Source of the DNA: Brytella acorum
Lineage (GTDB): Bacteria; Pseudomonadota; Alphaproteobacteria; Acetobacterales; Acetobacteraceae
Direction: 5' to 3'
Length of the DNA stretch: 64,000 nt
NCBI RefSeq assembly: GCF_029309905.1
Contig: NZ_JARBJP010000001.1
Span: 680,454-744,453, forward strand
Shown: positions 9,822 to 20,080 of the stretch, piece by piece
Numbering within the stretch: the stretch's first letter is position 1
Layout of the letters: every line of letters starts with the position of its first letter
Position numbers and translations under genes: made by a program
The notes under the pieces: generated by a model
The model's database searches: none
What the model was told of the DNA's origin: nothing
What the model saw: the letters and a program-made list of their open reading frames with translations, nothing else

Positions 9822-11817
9822 TTTGTTGTTCCTCGAGCAGCCGGTAGATGGGCATGCTTTCCTCGATGCGTTGAATGTAGGAGCGCGTTTCCTCGTAGGG
9901 CAGGCGTTCGATCCAGTCGATCATGCCGTCCTGGGTCCATGTGGTCGGCGGCGGGTCGGCGGCCAGCCAGAGGTCCGTGCGATGCGGACCGGCGTTATAG
10001 GCCGCGAGCGCTTCGGGGATGGCATTGTTATAGCGTTCGAGAAGCTGTTTCAGATAGGCCCGGCCCAGCGTCATGTTGATCTGGGGATCGGTCAGAGCAG
10101 CGGCGGACGTGTCGATGGAGAGGCCCGCGCGGCGCGCCACGTCATGGGCTGTTCCGGTTTGGAACTGCATCAGGCCGATGGCTCTGGCGCCGCTGACCGC
10201 CCGGGGATCGAAGCTGCTTTCCTGTCTTGCGACCGCAAGCGCCAGACCGGGCGGCAGTCCGTCGTCGGGCATATGACGCAGTTCCGGCAGGACGGGCCAG
10301 CCCTGAGGATAGAGGGCAATCCCTTTCTTTCCCGCGCCACGCGCGGCGAAGACCGCCGGTTCGAAGTTGCCGAGCGAGAGAGAGAAATTCGCCAGCGCGG
10401 CCTGGTCACGCGGCTCCTGTGCGGCAGCGTACAGCATCATCAGAAACTGGCGCGCGTGTTCGTTGTCGCCCATGCCGGTCAGGACCTGTGCGGCCTGGGC
10501 GAGATCAGGCCGGGGGAGCGGACCGGCCGGAAACCGCGGAAGCGCCGACAGCGCCTCCGCGAGCCCCGGAACGGCGATGGAGTCCGGTGTCAGGGTCGGT
10601 CCGTGATCATGCAGGGCGGAGAGCGCCATCTGGCCGTAGAATGTCGTCGGCATGGCGGCGGCGCGTTGATAGGCCTGAAGGGCGGGCATGTCCTGATGCA
10701 GCGCTTCATGCGCCCGTCCCAGCCAGTAGGCGCCGCGAGCGCTGGTGATCAGGCTGCGATCCTGAAGCAGATCGGTGAACTGGGGGATCGCTCCCGCCGG
10801 ATCATGGAGATAGCGCAGCCTGATCCAGCCCGTCAGAAACTGGGCTTCCAGACGCGCTGTGGATGCCGGTGGCATGGTTTCGTCCTGGGCCAGCAGAATC
10901 GCATCCTGAGGCGAGCCCGCGAGAAGCAGCGTGCGCGCGAGCGCCATCCGCTCCTGCGTCCACGCCGCGGTCGGATGGGCCGTCTGGATTCCGAAGCCGG
11001 GCTGCTTCCATAAGGCCAGGGCGTCGCCGAGACGGTCCGCGCGGCGCAGGCTGTGCAGTCGGGCGAGGGTCAGGTCCGGATCCGCCTGATCCTGCGCGCT
11101 GAGAGCGGCCAGCGTGCTGTCGGCGCCGGGCAGAGACAGGTGAAAGGCGATACGCGCCGAGGCGAGGGCCTGCCGGTCCGGTGAGAGGCGCGCGACGAGT
11201 TGGCGTGCTCTGGCATACTGGCTGAGTTTTTCGAGGGCTTCGAACCGCGTCCAGTGGTCGTCCGCCGTGAAGGAGTTACCGAAGGCCGCGAGAAAGGCAT
11301 TTTCTTCCGTCGATCCGACACCGCCATGCAGCCAGAGAGCGCGGGCCTGCGCGGGCGCATCATGGAGAAAGGTAGCGCACCGGATCAGAGTGGTCGCGCT
11401 GGTCAGAGGAAAAGACGGACAGAAAGAGGAAAGGGTCGTGTCGTCAGCGCCGGTGAGAAGACGCTGGTAGCGCGCCATCATCAGGCCTCGCAGAGGCCAA
11501 GTCGGTTTTTGTCGCAGAAAATCGGCATAGTCCTGCAAGGTCGCCGTGGCATTCGGGCCGATGAGGTTCAGCCATGTCTCCACCCGCGCCCTGATGGCGG
11601 GACTGACGTCGAGGGCGGCCGTTGTCTGAACGGCCTGCGCATAGGTTGTTGAAATGCTCGAACGGTCCGTAGGCGTGACAAGCGGGTCGGCGTGGCCCGC
11701 GCAGGCCGTGAGAAGCAGCGTGGCGCCGATGCCGATGTTCAGGCCGCTCCGCAAGCCGCGGCGTCGAATGGTCCCGGGGCCGGCCGGACCCGGGAGGCAA
11801 GGGTCAGCGGGGGACAT
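9811..11817 (-). CDS. slt: Soluble lytic murein transglycosylase, lipoprotein form
   Basis: The 668-residue protein cleaves peptidoglycan to 1,6-anhydro muropeptides in the periplasm. The N-terminus has a hydrophobic segment ending in LLTACA, a plausible lipobox with Cys near residue 39. A long alpha-superhelical middle part leads to the Slt catalytic domain, with the catalytic Glu (about 533) in ARQESSFDPRA and downstream GLMQFQ and AYNAGP. It overlaps the preceding terC-like gene by 14 nt. Confidence 0.92.
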   Translation of the reverse strand: MSPADPCLPGPAGPGTIRRRGLRSGLNIGIGATLLLTACAGHADPLVTPTDRSSISTTYAQAVQTTAALDVSPAIRARVETWLNLIGPNATATLQDYADFLRQKPTWPLRGLMMARYQRLLTGADDTTLSSFCPSFPLTSATTLIRCATFLHDAPAQARALWLHGGVGSTEENAFLAAFGNSFTADDHWTRFEALEKLSQYARARQLVARLSPDRQALASARIAFHLSLPGADSTLAALSAQDQADPDLTLARLHSLRRADRLGDALALWKQPGFGIQTAHPTAAWTQERMALARTLLLAGSPQDAILLAQDETMPPASTARLEAQFLTGWIRLRYLHDPAGAIPQFTDLLQDRSLITSARGAYWLGRAHEALHQDMPALQAYQRAAAMPTTFYGQMALSALHDHGPTLTPDSIAVPGLAEALSALPRFPAGPLPRPDLAQAAQVLTGMGDNEHARQFLMMLYAAAQEPRDQAALANFSLSLGNFEPAVFAARGAGKKGIALYPQGWPVLPELRHMPDDGLPPGLALAVARQESSFDPRAVSGARAIGLMQFQTGTAHDVARRAGLSIDTSAAALTDPQINMTLGRAYLKQLLERYNNAIPEALAAYNAGPHRTDLWLAADPPPTTWTQDGMIDWIERLPYEETRSYIQRIEESMPIYRLLEEQQNAG

Positions 11818-12400
11818 GGTGCCAGATCTCCATACCGCCCGACGCGATCAGTCGGATGGCGACGAAGGCCACCACCGCCAGACCCACCCAGGCGATCCAT
11901 CGATAACGTTCGAGCAGGTGCGCGATAAACGAAGCGGCCAGCCCCATCAGGAGCACTGAAATCACGAGACCGGCGATGAGAATATAGGGATGGCCGAGAG
12001 AGGCCCCCGCAACGGCCAGAACATTGTCCAGACTCATCGAAAGATCGGCCAGCGCCAGCTTGAGGATCGCGCCCCATAGGGATGAAGAGGCGACGCCCCC
12101 CTCGACGGCGTTCTGATGACGCAGCTCCTGGTACATTTTCCAGCAGACCCAGGCGAGCAGCAGGCCGCCCGCGAGTGTGAGGCCGGTGAAGCCCAGCAGT
12201 TTGGTGGCGACGAAGGCGAGTGCGATCCGGATTCCGGCGGCCATGAGCGTGCCGACGAGCAGGGCGGTGCGGCGCTTCTCCGCCGGTAGGCCACGGACGG
12301 CCATACCGATGACGACGGCATTGTCGCCCGCAAGGGTGATGTCGATCAGCACGACCTGCGCGAGGGCGTAGAAGGCATGCCAGGAGAAGTCGATGACCAA
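11804..12400 (-). CDS. TerC/YjbE-family integral membrane protein
   Basis: The 198-residue protein has about six membrane segments and the family's two repeated acidic motifs, ITLAGDNAVV near residue 20 and DLSMSLDNVLAV near residue 117. TerC relatives have been linked to metal (manganese, calcium) export or metalation of secreted enzymes; the substrate here is unknown. A TTG start at 12400 is supported by GAGAGGAA about 8 nt upstream, and no in-frame ATG fits better. The leader (12401-12594) has a small ACGCC/GGCGT hairpin but not the manganese riboswitch core. Confidence 0.85.
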   Translation of the reverse strand: MVIDFSWHAFYALAQVVLIDITLAGDNAVVIGMAVRGLPAEKRRTALLVGTLMAAGIRIALAFVATKLLGFTGLTLAGGLLLAWVCWKMYQELRHQNAVEGGVASSSLWGAILKLALADLSMSLDNVLAVAGASLGHPYILIAGLVISVLLMGLAASFIAHLLERYRWIAWVGLAVVAFVAIRLIASGGMEIWHHVPR

Positions 12401-12594
12401 GAAGAGTTCCTCTCACCATGAGACGGCGCGCGGGACGGCGTCCTGAAGGCGGATAGTCGCGCAGGAACCGTAGAGAACGCCCAGACGGCGTGCAAATCCC
12501 TCTTTGAGGTACGATCATGTGTGTTCCAGCGGGACGGAATGGTCTAGGAGACGGGCGAAATCCTGTCCCTGTCTGACTTTGAGGAGCCTTCGCC

Positions 12595-13935
12595 ATGGTC
12601 CCGCGTTACAGCCGCCCCGTCATGACCGCCATATGGGCACCAGCGAACCGTTATCGAATCTGGTTTGAAATCGAGGCGCTGGCCTGCGAAGCCATGGCCG
12701 AGTTCGGCACAATGCCCAAGGAAGCGGCGCGGACGATTCGTGAAAAAGGCGATGCGGCCATGGCGGCGTTTTCCGACGCCGACCTAGCGCGGATCGACGA
12801 GATCGAGGCCGAGACGCGTCATGACGTCATCGCGTTTCTGACGTGGCTGGCCGAGAAGGTCGGTCCCGACAGCCGCTTCGTCCATCTCGGCATGACGTCG
12901 TCGGACGTGCTGGACACCTGCTTTTCGGTCCAGCTCGTGCAGGCGACGGACATCCTGCTTGAAGATCTCGACAAGGTGCTCGCAGCCCTCAAGGCGCAGG
13001 CGTTCAAGCATAAGACGACCGTGACGATCGGACGCAGCCACGGCATTCACGCCGAACCGACGAGCTTTGGCCTCAAGATGGCCGGGCATTACGCGGAGTT
13101 CGCGCGCAATCGCGAGCGCCTGCTCGCCGCGCGACGCGAGATCGCCGTTTGCGCCATATCTGGCGCGGTCGGGACCTATGCGCATATCGACCCGCGTGTG
13201 GAAGATTACGTCGCCAGGAAGCTCGGACTGGTGGCCGAAAGCGTCTCGACGCAGGTGATTCCCCGCGACCGTCACGCGGCGTTTTTCTGTGCGCTGGCTG
13301 TGATCGCCAGTGGCATCGAACGCTTGGCGACGGAAGTGCGTCATCTCCAGCGCTCGGAAGTGCGCGAGGCGGAAGAGTTCTTCCATCCCGGCCAGAAGGG
13401 CAGCTCGGCGATGCCGCACAAGCGCAATCCTGTCCTGTCGGAAAACCTGACGGGTCTGGCGCGCCTCATTCGTTCGCATGTCATTCCGGCGCTCGAGAAT
13501 GTCGCATTATGGCACGAGCGCGATATCAGTCACTCCTCGGTCGAGCGCAATATCGGGCCGGATGCGACCGTCGGGCTCGATTTCGCCCTGATGCGCCTCG
13601 CCGGGATGATGGAAAAGCTGGTGGTCTATCCGGAACGCATGGCCGAAATCGTGGAATCTCTCGGCGGCGTCGTGCATTCGGGTGAAGTGCTGCTGGTTCT
13701 GGCGCGCGCGGGAATCTCGCGTGAAGACGCCTATCGGATCGTGCAGCGCAACGCGATGGCGACATGGACCAGGCTCGGCCAGCCCGACGGACGGACGTTT
13801 CGTGAAAACCTGGCGCGGGACCCGGAAGTCGCGGGCCGTGTCGATGCGGCCGTGATCGACGATGCGATGGACAGCCGCCGCCATCTGGCTGCCGTGGATC
13901 ATATTTATGCGAAGGTTTTCGGCACGACTGTGTGA
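12595..13935 (+). CDS. purB: Adenylosuccinate lyase
   Basis: PurB works twice in purine synthesis, splitting SAICAR and adenylosuccinate. The 446-residue protein has the fumarase/aspartase superfamily pattern, the strong signature SSAMPHKRNP near residue 269 and the region GMTSSDVLDTC with its catalytic surroundings. The start at 12595 has GAGGAG about 10 nt upstream. It lies 1.6 kb ahead of purC, its metabolic neighbour, separated by a sugar porter gene. Confidence 0.96.
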   Translation: MVPRYSRPVMTAIWAPANRYRIWFEIEALACEAMAEFGTMPKEAARTIREKGDAAMAAFSDADLARIDEIEAETRHDVIAFLTWLAEKVGPDSRFVHLGMTSSDVLDTCFSVQLVQATDILLEDLDKVLAALKAQAFKHKTTVTIGRSHGIHAEPTSFGLKMAGHYAEFARNRERLLAARREIAVCAISGAVGTYAHIDPRVEDYVARKLGLVAESVSTQVIPRDRHAAFFCALAVIASGIERLATEVRHLQRSEVREAEEFFHPGQKGSSAMPHKRNPVLSENLTGLARLIRSHVIPALENVALWHERDISHSSVERNIGPDATVGLDFALMRLAGMMEKLVVYPERMAEIVESLGGVVHSGEVLLVLARAGISREDAYRIVQRNAMATWTRLGQPDGRTFRENLARDPEVAGRVDAAVIDDAMDSRRHLAAVDHIYAKVFGTTV

Positions 13936-14024
13936 GAATGTGTCCGCCCACATGGTCGTGATACTATAAAGATCGCGTAGGAATGTTATGAAGGGACCTT
14001 CGACTGGGTAGGAGAAGGCCTTTC

Positions 14025-15410
14025 ATGGCAGACAACGCACGCGTCCGTGGTCATGCGCTGACGAATTTCATCGCGATCATCGCTGCGACAGGTGGTCTGC
14101 TTTTCGGGTACGATACGGGAATCATTTCCTCGGCTCTGTTGCAGCTGAAGACCGAGTTTCACCTCACGACGTTCAGCGAGCAGATCGTCACGGGCGCGAT
14201 CATTCTGGGCGCGCTCCTGGGTTGTATCGGGGCGGCGCCGCTTTCCGATAAATTCGGTCGTCGTCGCACCGTGATGATGGCCGCCCTGCTCTTTCTGATG
14301 GGCACTCTGATCGTCACGTTCGCCCACTCGGTCACGACGCTCATCTGCGCCCGTCTGGTTCTGGGGCTCGCCATCGGCGCGGCCTCGCAGATCGTGCCGA
14401 TCTATATCGCGGAAGTCTCGCCGCCCGAACGGCGCGGCATGCTGGTCGTGGCGTTCCAGCTTGCCGTCGTGCTGGGCATTACGATTTCGTTCTTTACGGG
14501 TTATCTCCTGCGTAACGCTTCCTGGCGCTGGATGTTTGGGCTTGGCTTCGTTCCCGCCAGCATCCTGTTTGTCGGGATGATCTTTCTGCCGAACAGTCCA
14601 CGCTGGCTGGCGATGCAGGGCGAGATCGAACAGGCGCGCAAAATCCTGAGGCGCGTTCGTCCGACGGACGCGCATGCGGAACGGGAGTTGCAGGGGATCA
14701 TCGACGCGCAGGACGAGCAGGCTCCCCTGCGCGACCTGCTGAAACCATGGGTCCGACCGGCTTTCGTGGCATCGGTCGGAATCGCGCTTCTGTGTCAACT
14801 CACCGGGATCAACGCGGTTCTTTACTATGCGCCGACGATCTTCTCCGACGCGGGTTTCGGCCAGTCCTCCGCGCTTCTGACATCGGTCGCCGTCGGCGTG
14901 GCCATGACCTGTGCGACCGCGTTTGGCGGTTGGGCCGTGGATGCCTGGGGACGGCGCACGCTGATGCTGCGCCTGCTCCCCGGCGCGGTCATCTCGTTGA
15001 TCGTTCTTGGCGCGATGTTCGCGATCGGCGCGACCCATGGCGTCGGTGCATGGGTGATGGTCGTTGCGGTGGTGTGTTACACGATCTTCAACACCGGAAG
15101 CCTGTCCGTCGCGATATGGCTGGTCGGCGCGGAGGTATGGCCGCTTTCCATGCGGGGATCAGGCATGAGTCTGGTCGCTGCAAGCCACTGGGGCGCGGAT
15201 CTGGTTGTTTCGCTCACCACGCTGACCATGGTGGAAAAGCTCGGCGGAAGCGGCACGTTCTGGCTTTTCGCGGCCATCAATGCCGCGGGCTGGCTGTTCG
15301 TCTATCGTTATGTGCCGGAGACGAAAGGGCGTTCACTCGAAGAACTGGAATCGAGCCTGCGGGACGGCACGTTCGCGCCGGTCGATCGTAAGGAGTCCGA
15401 GGCAGCGTGA
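14025..15410 (+). CDS. MFS sugar porter (GalP/XylE type)
   Basis: The 461-residue protein has twelve predicted membrane segments and the full sugar-porter signature set: GLLFGYDTGIIS in TM1, DKFGRRR between TM2 and TM3, PNSPRWL after TM6, and PETKGRSLEELE at the C-terminus. It should be a proton-coupled hexose or pentose importer in the inner membrane. The substrate cannot be told from sequence. It stands alone between purB and purC; its placement gives no hint of a pathway. Confidence 0.93.
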   Translation: MADNARVRGHALTNFIAIIAATGGLLFGYDTGIISSALLQLKTEFHLTTFSEQIVTGAIILGALLGCIGAAPLSDKFGRRRTVMMAALLFLMGTLIVTFAHSVTTLICARLVLGLAIGAASQIVPIYIAEVSPPERRGMLVVAFQLAVVLGITISFFTGYLLRNASWRWMFGLGFVPASILFVGMIFLPNSPRWLAMQGEIEQARKILRRVRPTDAHAERELQGIIDAQDEQAPLRDLLKPWVRPAFVASVGIALLCQLTGINAVLYYAPTIFSDAGFGQSSALLTSVAVGVAMTCATAFGGWAVDAWGRRTLMLRLLPGAVISLIVLGAMFAIGATHGVGAWVMVVAVVCYTIFNTGSLSVAIWLVGAEVWPLSMRGSGMSLVAASHWGADLVVSLTTLTMVEKLGGSGTFWLFAAINAAGWLFVYRYVPETKGRSLEELESSLRDGTFAPVDRKESEAA

Positions 15411-15506
15411 AGGCGGTGGCGGGCGTTCGTGAGGGTATCCTGCTGACGCCCGCGCTGCTATAGGCAGGCGGATCGTGATACTCACCCCAACTGCCGAAAG
15501 AATAGT

Positions 15507-16271
15507 ATGGCCCGCCGTCGTCAGCTCTATGAGGGAAAAGCCAAGATCCTGTTCGAGGGGCCGGAACCCGGCACGCTCGTCCAGTATTTCAAGGACGATG
15601 CCACGGCCGGAAACGGCGCCAAGAAAGGCATCATCACCGGCAAGGGCGTGCTGAACAATCGCATCAGCGAGCACCTCATGCTGCGTCTGCATGACATCGG
15701 GATTCCGACGCATTTCATCCGGCGCCTGAACATGCGCGAGCAGTTGATCCGCGAAGTCGAGATCATCCCGCTCGAGGTCGTCATCCGTAACGTCGCCGCG
15801 GGCTCGATCGCCAAGCGCCTCGGTATTCCGGAAGGCACGCGCCTGCCGCGTTCGATCCTCGAATACTACTACAAGAACGATGCGCTGAACGATCCCATGG
15901 TGTCCGAAGAGCACATTACGGCGTTTGGCTGGGCCGCGACGCAGGATCTCGACGACATGACGGCGCTGGCCCTGCGCACGAATGATTTCCTCATGGGCAT
16001 TTTCGCCGGGATCGGCATCCAGCTCGTGGACTTCAAGCTGGAGTTCGGCCGTCTGTGGGAAGGCGAGGAAATGCGTATCGTCCTGGCCGACGAGATTTCG
16101 CCGGATAATTGCCGTCTGTGGGATGCCAAAACGAGCGAGCGGCTGGACAAGGATCGCTTCCGTCGCGATCTGGGTCGCGTCGAGGAAGCATATCAGGAAG
16201 TCGCGCGTCGCCTGGGCATTCTGCCCGAGGCGGGAAATAACGATCTGAAGGGTCCGGAGGTCATGCAATGA
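15507..16271 (+). CDS. purC: SAICAR synthetase
   Basis: PurC condenses CAIR with aspartate in purine synthesis. The 254-residue sequence has the N-terminal [11 protein letters not shown], the ATP/substrate segment [10 protein letters not shown] and the strand DFKLEFG, at the usual single-domain length. It opens a tight purine operon: its stop overlaps the purS start as ATGA. Confidence 0.97.
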   Translation: MARRRQLYEGKAKILFEGPEPGTLVQYFKDDATAGNGAKKGIITGKGVLNNRISEHLMLRLHDIGIPTHFIRRLNMREQLIREVEIIPLEVVIRNVAAGSIAKRLGIPEGTRLPRSILEYYYKNDALNDPMVSEEHITAFGWAATQDLDDMTALALRTNDFLMGIFAGIGIQLVDFKLEFGRLWEGEEMRIVLADEISPDNCRLWDAKTSERLDKDRFRRDLGRVEEAYQEVARRLGILPEAGNNDLKGPEVMQ

Positions 16272-16513
16272 AAGTTCGCGTCAACGTCATGCTGAAGGAA
16301 GGCGTGCTTGATCCTCAGGGCAAAGCGATTGGCCATGCTCTGGACGTGCTTGGCTTTCATGGCCTTGGCGAGGTCCGCATGGGTAAGGTGATCGAGATCG
16401 AAGTCCCGGCCCAAAAAAGTCAGGACGAGGCGGCAAGCCTCGGTGAGGCCATGGCGCGGGAGCTGCTGGCCAATCTCGTCATCGAGGATTTCACGGTCGA
16501 GGTGCTCTCATGA
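16268..16513 (+). CDS. purS: Phosphoribosylformylglycinamidine synthase subunit PurS
   Basis: This 81-residue protein is the small structural subunit that bridges PurQ and the short form of PurL. The typical N-terminus [20 protein letters not shown] is present, as is the conserved end [11 protein letters not shown]. Its last codon and stop overlap the next gene's ATG. Confidence 0.96.
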   Translation: MKVRVNVMLKEGVLDPQGKAIGHALDVLGFHGLGEVRMGKVIEIEVPAQKSQDEAASLGEAMARELLANLVIEDFTVEVLS

Positions 16514-16890
16514 TTCGCAGGTTCTCCCTCCTGGCAGCGACGGCTGGCATGCTGATGGCGATGCCCGCGCATGCCAGTCGCATTTCCCCGATGACGGCCG
16601 AGAAGTTCGGCAAGATCTGCACCAGCAAATCCGGCGGGGCGATCTGTGACGCCTATATCTCCGGGATCGCGGATGCGGGGGCGCTCGCCACCCTGAACGG
16701 CAAAGCGGAAGGCGATGCGGGCGCTGTATCCGGTTTCTGCGTTCCCGACGACGCTTCGACCGCGAGCATGCGTGAGCATGTGGTGTCGTGGCTGCGCGCG
16801 CATCGCGACGTCTGGGACAAGCCGGTGGGCAAGGGCGTTTTTGCAGCACTTCACGAGTCCTATCCCTGCTCTGGCGGGGGATCAAAATGA
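16510..16890 (+). CDS. Secreted Rap1a/Tai-like protein inside the pur operon
   Basis: The 126-residue protein has a signal peptide (residues 1-22, cleavage near AHA|SR) and a mature domain with four cysteines. The segment [23 protein letters not shown] and the ending [10 protein letters not shown] match the pattern of the Rap1a/Tai domain, known from T6SS immunity proteins but also found in many secreted proteins of unknown role. It overlaps purS and purQ by 4 nt on each side, so it is co-translated with purine genes although it is probably periplasmic. No T6SS gene is seen in the window. Confidence 0.75.
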   Translation: MIRRFSLLAATAGMLMAMPAHASRISPMTAEKFGKICTSKSGGAICDAYISGIADAGALATLNGKAEGDAGAVSGFCVPDDASTASMREHVVSWLRAHRDVWDKPVGKGVFAALHESYPCSGGGSK

Positions 16891-17588
16891 AAGCGGGTAT
16901 CGTTCTCTTTCCGGGAACCAACCGCGAGCGGGACATGGCGCAGGCGCTTCGCCTTGTCAGTGGCAGGGAGCCTGTGATGCTGTGGCATCGCGATACCGCG
17001 CTGCCTTCGCTCGATCTGGTTGTTCTGCCCGGCGGTTTCAGCTTCGGCGATTATCTGCGCAGCGGCGCGATGGGCGCCCATTCGCCGATCATGCGCGAAG
17101 TGCGGGCTTTCGCGGAAGCCGGCGGCCATGTTCTTGGCGTATGCAACGGCTTCCAGATCCTGACGGAAGCCCAGCTTCTGCCCGGCGCGCTGCTTCGCAA
17201 TGCGAGCATGCGTTTCCTGTCGCAGGATTGCCATCTGAAGGTTGAAAACAACATCTCGCCATATACCCGCGGCTGGTCGAAAGGCGATGTTTTCCGGGCA
17301 CCTATGGCGCATGGCGATGGCAATTACAACGCCGCGCCGGACGTGCTGGATCGCCTCGAGGGCGAGGGGCGGGTGGCGTTTCGTTACGCCGAGGCAAACG
17401 GCGCTGTGGATGCGGTCGATCCCGCCCTGAACCCCAATGGCAGCATGCAGGCCATCGCGGGCATTCTGAGCGAGAACGGGCGCATTTGCGGATTGATGCC
17501 GCATCCCGAGAATCTTGTGGACCCCGATCTCGGCGCGACTGACGGCGTGCCGCTGTTCAAAGGACTGGTGGAGAGCCTCGTCGCATGA
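16887..17588 (+). CDS. purQ: Phosphoribosylformylglycinamidine synthase, glutaminase subunit
   Basis: PurQ supplies ammonia from glutamine to PurL. The 233-residue class I amidotransferase has the nucleophile Cys86 in GVCNGFQ and the His/Glu pair in MPHPENL near the C-terminus. The start at 16887 overlaps the stop of the Rap1a-like gene. The stop overlaps the purL start, keeping the whole operon translationally coupled. Confidence 0.97.
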   Translation: MKAGIVLFPGTNRERDMAQALRLVSGREPVMLWHRDTALPSLDLVVLPGGFSFGDYLRSGAMGAHSPIMREVRAFAEAGGHVLGVCNGFQILTEAQLLPGALLRNASMRFLSQDCHLKVENNISPYTRGWSKGDVFRAPMAHGDGNYNAAPDVLDRLEGEGRVAFRYAEANGAVDAVDPALNPNGSMQAIAGILSENGRICGLMPHPENLVDPDLGATDGVPLFKGLVESLVA

Positions 17589-19786
17589 GCCAGACTGTCG
17601 ATGCCGCGCTCGCGGCCCGCTTCGGCCTGACCGCCGAGGAATATGGCAAGGTCCTGAACATCATGGGGCGCACGCCGTCCCTGACGGAGCTTGGCATTTT
17701 CTCCGTGATGTGGTCGGAGCACTGTTCCTACAAATCTTCACGCATCCATCTGAAGACATTGCCGACGAAGGCGCCCTGGGTCGTTCATGGACCCGGCGAG
17801 AATGCGGGCGTCGTCGATATCGGCGACGGTCTGACGGCTGTCTTCAAGATGGAAAGCCACAATCACCCATCGTTCATCGAGCCGTATCAGGGGGCCGCGA
17901 CGGGTGTGGGCGGCATTCTTCGCGACGTGTTCACCATGGGCGCGCGTCCGGTCGCCAATCTGAATGCCTTGCGTTTCGGTGATCCGAAAACGCCCGGCAC
18001 CCGTCGGATCGTGGACGGGGTGGTGCGTGGCGTTGGTGGTTATGGCAACTGCGTCGGCGTGCCGACGGTCGGCGGCGAGGTGAACTTCCACAGCGCCTAT
18101 GACGGCAACCCGCTGGTCAATGCAATGACGGTCGGCATCGCGCCCAGGGATCGTATTTTTCTCTCTGCCGCAGCCGGTATCGGCAATCCGGTCGTTTATG
18201 TCGGTTCCAAGACCGGGCGTGACGGCATTCACGGCGCGACCATGTCGTCCTCCGAATTCGACGAGCATGCGGCGGCCAAGCGCCCGACCGTGCAGGTCGG
18301 CGATCCGTTCACCGAGAAGCTCCTGATCGAAGCGTGCCTCGAACTGATGGCGACCGATGCGATCGTAGCGATACAGGACATGGGTGCGGCGGGTCTGACC
18401 TCGTCCGCCGTCGAGATGGCGGGGAAGGGCGGCGTCGGGATCGAACTGGAGCTCGACAACGTGCCCCAGCGCGAAACCGGCATGAGCGCCTATGAGATGA
18501 TGCTCTCCGAGAGCCAGGAGCGGATGCTCATGGTTCTCAAACCGGAGCAGACGGACATTGCGCGGAAGATTTTCGAGAAGTGGGAACTGGACTTCGCGGT
18601 GATCGGACATCTGACCGACACGGCGCGGATCACCATCCTTCATAAGGGCAAACTGGAAGCCGATATTCCGCTGGCGCCTCTCGCGGACGAAGCTCCGATC
18701 TATGAGCGACCGTTCGTGCATACGCCCGGGCCCGTGCGTCTGACGACGGTGCCCGATCCGGTCGGGATCGAGCATGCTCTTCTCACGCTTCTGGGCTGCC
18801 CGGATCTCGCCTCGCGTGCGTGGATCTGGAACCAGTATGACAGTGGTGTCGGCGGTCAGACGGCGCGCCGTCCGGGCACCGCGGATGCGGCGATCGTACG
18901 TGTCGAAGGCACCCGGCGCGGCCTGGCGGTGACGACTGACTGTACGCCGCGCTACGTCCATGCGGATCCCAGTGCGGGAGCCGCGCAGGCTGTTGCCGAG
19001 GCCTGGCGCAATATTACGGCGACGGGCGCGAAGCCCTTGGCGATCACCGATAACCTCAATTTCGGCAATCCCGAGAATCCTGAGGTGATGGGCCAGTTCG
19101 TCGATGCGATCAAAGGCATGGGCGACGCCTGCCGTGCGCTCGACTTCCCCGTCGTGAGTGGCAACGTGTCGCTTTACAACGAGACGAAGCATCCCAATGG
19201 ACGTCGGATCTCGATCCTGCCAACACCGGCTATCGGTGCGGTCGGTGTGATCGATGACGTCACGCAGGCCGTGGGCTACGCCATGCCCGATGACTGCGAC
19301 CTGGTCCTGATTGGCGAGCAACGAGGGGATCTCGGACAGTCACTCTGGCTGCGGGAAATCGCCCATCGTGAGGACGGAGCGCCGCCGGTTGTGGATCTCG
19401 TTGCCGAGCGCCGCAATGGTGATTTCGTGCGAAGCCAGATTACGTCAGGTAAAGTCGTTGCCTGTCATGATCTCGCTGATGGTGGATTGCTGATCGCCCT
19501 GGCGGAAATGAGCATTGTCAGTGGGGTGGGCTGCAAGCTGGTCAAACCGCTTTATGACAGTGCCGCCCTTCACGCCCATTTCTTCGGTGAGGATCAGGCC
19601 TGCTACGTCATCGCGACGAAGAGCGGGATCGCCATGATCGAAGCTGCGGAAAAAGCTCACGTCCCGGCGCGCCGTCTTGGGCGCAGCGGGGGTAAAAATC
19701 TGGATCTCTGGCAGCAGATTATCGTGCCCGTGACGCGTTTGCGCGCCGTGAACGACGCCTTCTTTCCCACTTTCATGGAGCGTTGA
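17585..19786 (+). CDS. purL: Phosphoribosylformylglycinamidine synthase, short PurL subunit
   Basis: The 733-residue protein is the small form of PurL that needs separate PurS and PurQ, both encoded just upstream. Visible family motifs are [11 protein letters not shown] near residue 40, MESHNHPS near residue 92, and the duplicated AIR-synthase-like halves (NVSLYNET in the second). It uses ATP to convert FGAR to FGAM. Confidence 0.97.
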   Translation: MSQTVDAALAARFGLTAEEYGKVLNIMGRTPSLTELGIFSVMWSEHCSYKSSRIHLKTLPTKAPWVVHGPGENAGVVDIGDGLTAVFKMESHNHPSFIEPYQGAATGVGGILRDVFTMGARPVANLNALRFGDPKTPGTRRIVDGVVRGVGGYGNCVGVPTVGGEVNFHSAYDGNPLVNAMTVGIAPRDRIFLSAAAGIGNPVVYVGSKTGRDGIHGATMSSSEFDEHAAAKRPTVQVGDPFTEKLLIEACLELMATDAIVAIQDMGAAGLTSSAVEMAGKGGVGIELELDNVPQRETGMSAYEMMLSESQERMLMVLKPEQTDIARKIFEKWELDFAVIGHLTDTARITILHKGKLEADIPLAPLADEAPIYERPFVHTPGPVRLTTVPDPVGIEHALLTLLGCPDLASRAWIWNQYDSGVGGQTARRPGTADAAIVRVEGTRRGLAVTTDCTPRYVHADPSAGAAQAVAEAWRNITATGAKPLAITDNLNFGNPENPEVMGQFVDAIKGMGDACRALDFPVVSGNVSLYNETKHPNGRRISILPTPAIGAVGVIDDVTQAVGYAMPDDCDLVLIGEQRGDLGQSLWLREIAHREDGAPPVVDLVAERRNGDFVRSQITSGKVVACHDLADGGLLIALAEMSIVSGVGCKLVKPLYDSAALHAHFFGEDQACYVIATKSGIAMIEAAEKAHVPARRLGRSGGKNLDLWQQIIVPVTRLRAVNDAFFPTFMER

Positions 19787-19788
19787 CC

Positions 19789-20019
19789 ATGCCGATGACC
19801 CCACAGGAAATTGAACGCACGATCCTGGTGGCAATTCCGGACGCGACAATCGCCATCGAAGACCTCGCCGGTGACGGGGATCATTACGCCTGCACTGTGA
19901 CAAGCGAGGTTTTTCGCGGCCTGCCGCGCGTACGTCAGCACAAGCTCGTTTACGATGCGTTCGGTGACCGGATGGGCACGGAACTGCATGCCATGGCTTT
20001 GAAAACGGTCACCCCCTGA
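19789..20019 (+). CDS. bolA: BolA-family protein
   Basis: The 76-residue protein has the BolA/IbaG fold pattern: a helix IERTILVAIP, the DGDHYACTVTSEVFRG strand-loop, and the end GTELHAMALKTV. BolA proteins partner with CGFS glutaredoxins in iron-sulfur handling, and the next gene is exactly that. ATG 19789 is chosen over TTG 19783 because GGAG sits 8 nt upstream. It lies 2 nt after purL. Confidence 0.92.
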   Translation: MPMTPQEIERTILVAIPDATIAIEDLAGDGDHYACTVTSEVFRGLPRVRQHKLVYDAFGDRMGTELHAMALKTVTP

Positions 20020-20080
20020 CAATCCGGGTCGTCAGGGTCCATATTGTCGACAATCCAACCGTTTCAGGAGAGAGATCATC

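Noticed and set aside
9730..11013. 427-codon plus-strand frame opposite the lytic transglycosylase
   Set aside because: It is the antisense shadow of a well-supported gene with catalytic motifs; high GC at third positions keeps it open.
12401..12594. Manganese riboswitch (yybP-ykoY) upstream of the TerC-family gene
   Set aside because: Such a riboswitch often precedes TerC-type genes, but the leader lacks the conserved GGGGAGUAGC and the matching CUCUAC partner in the right order. Only a small ACGCC/GGCGT hairpin is present.
17738..19321. 527-codon minus-strand frame opposite purL
   Set aside because: Shadow of purL, His/Arg-rich composition, no family pattern.
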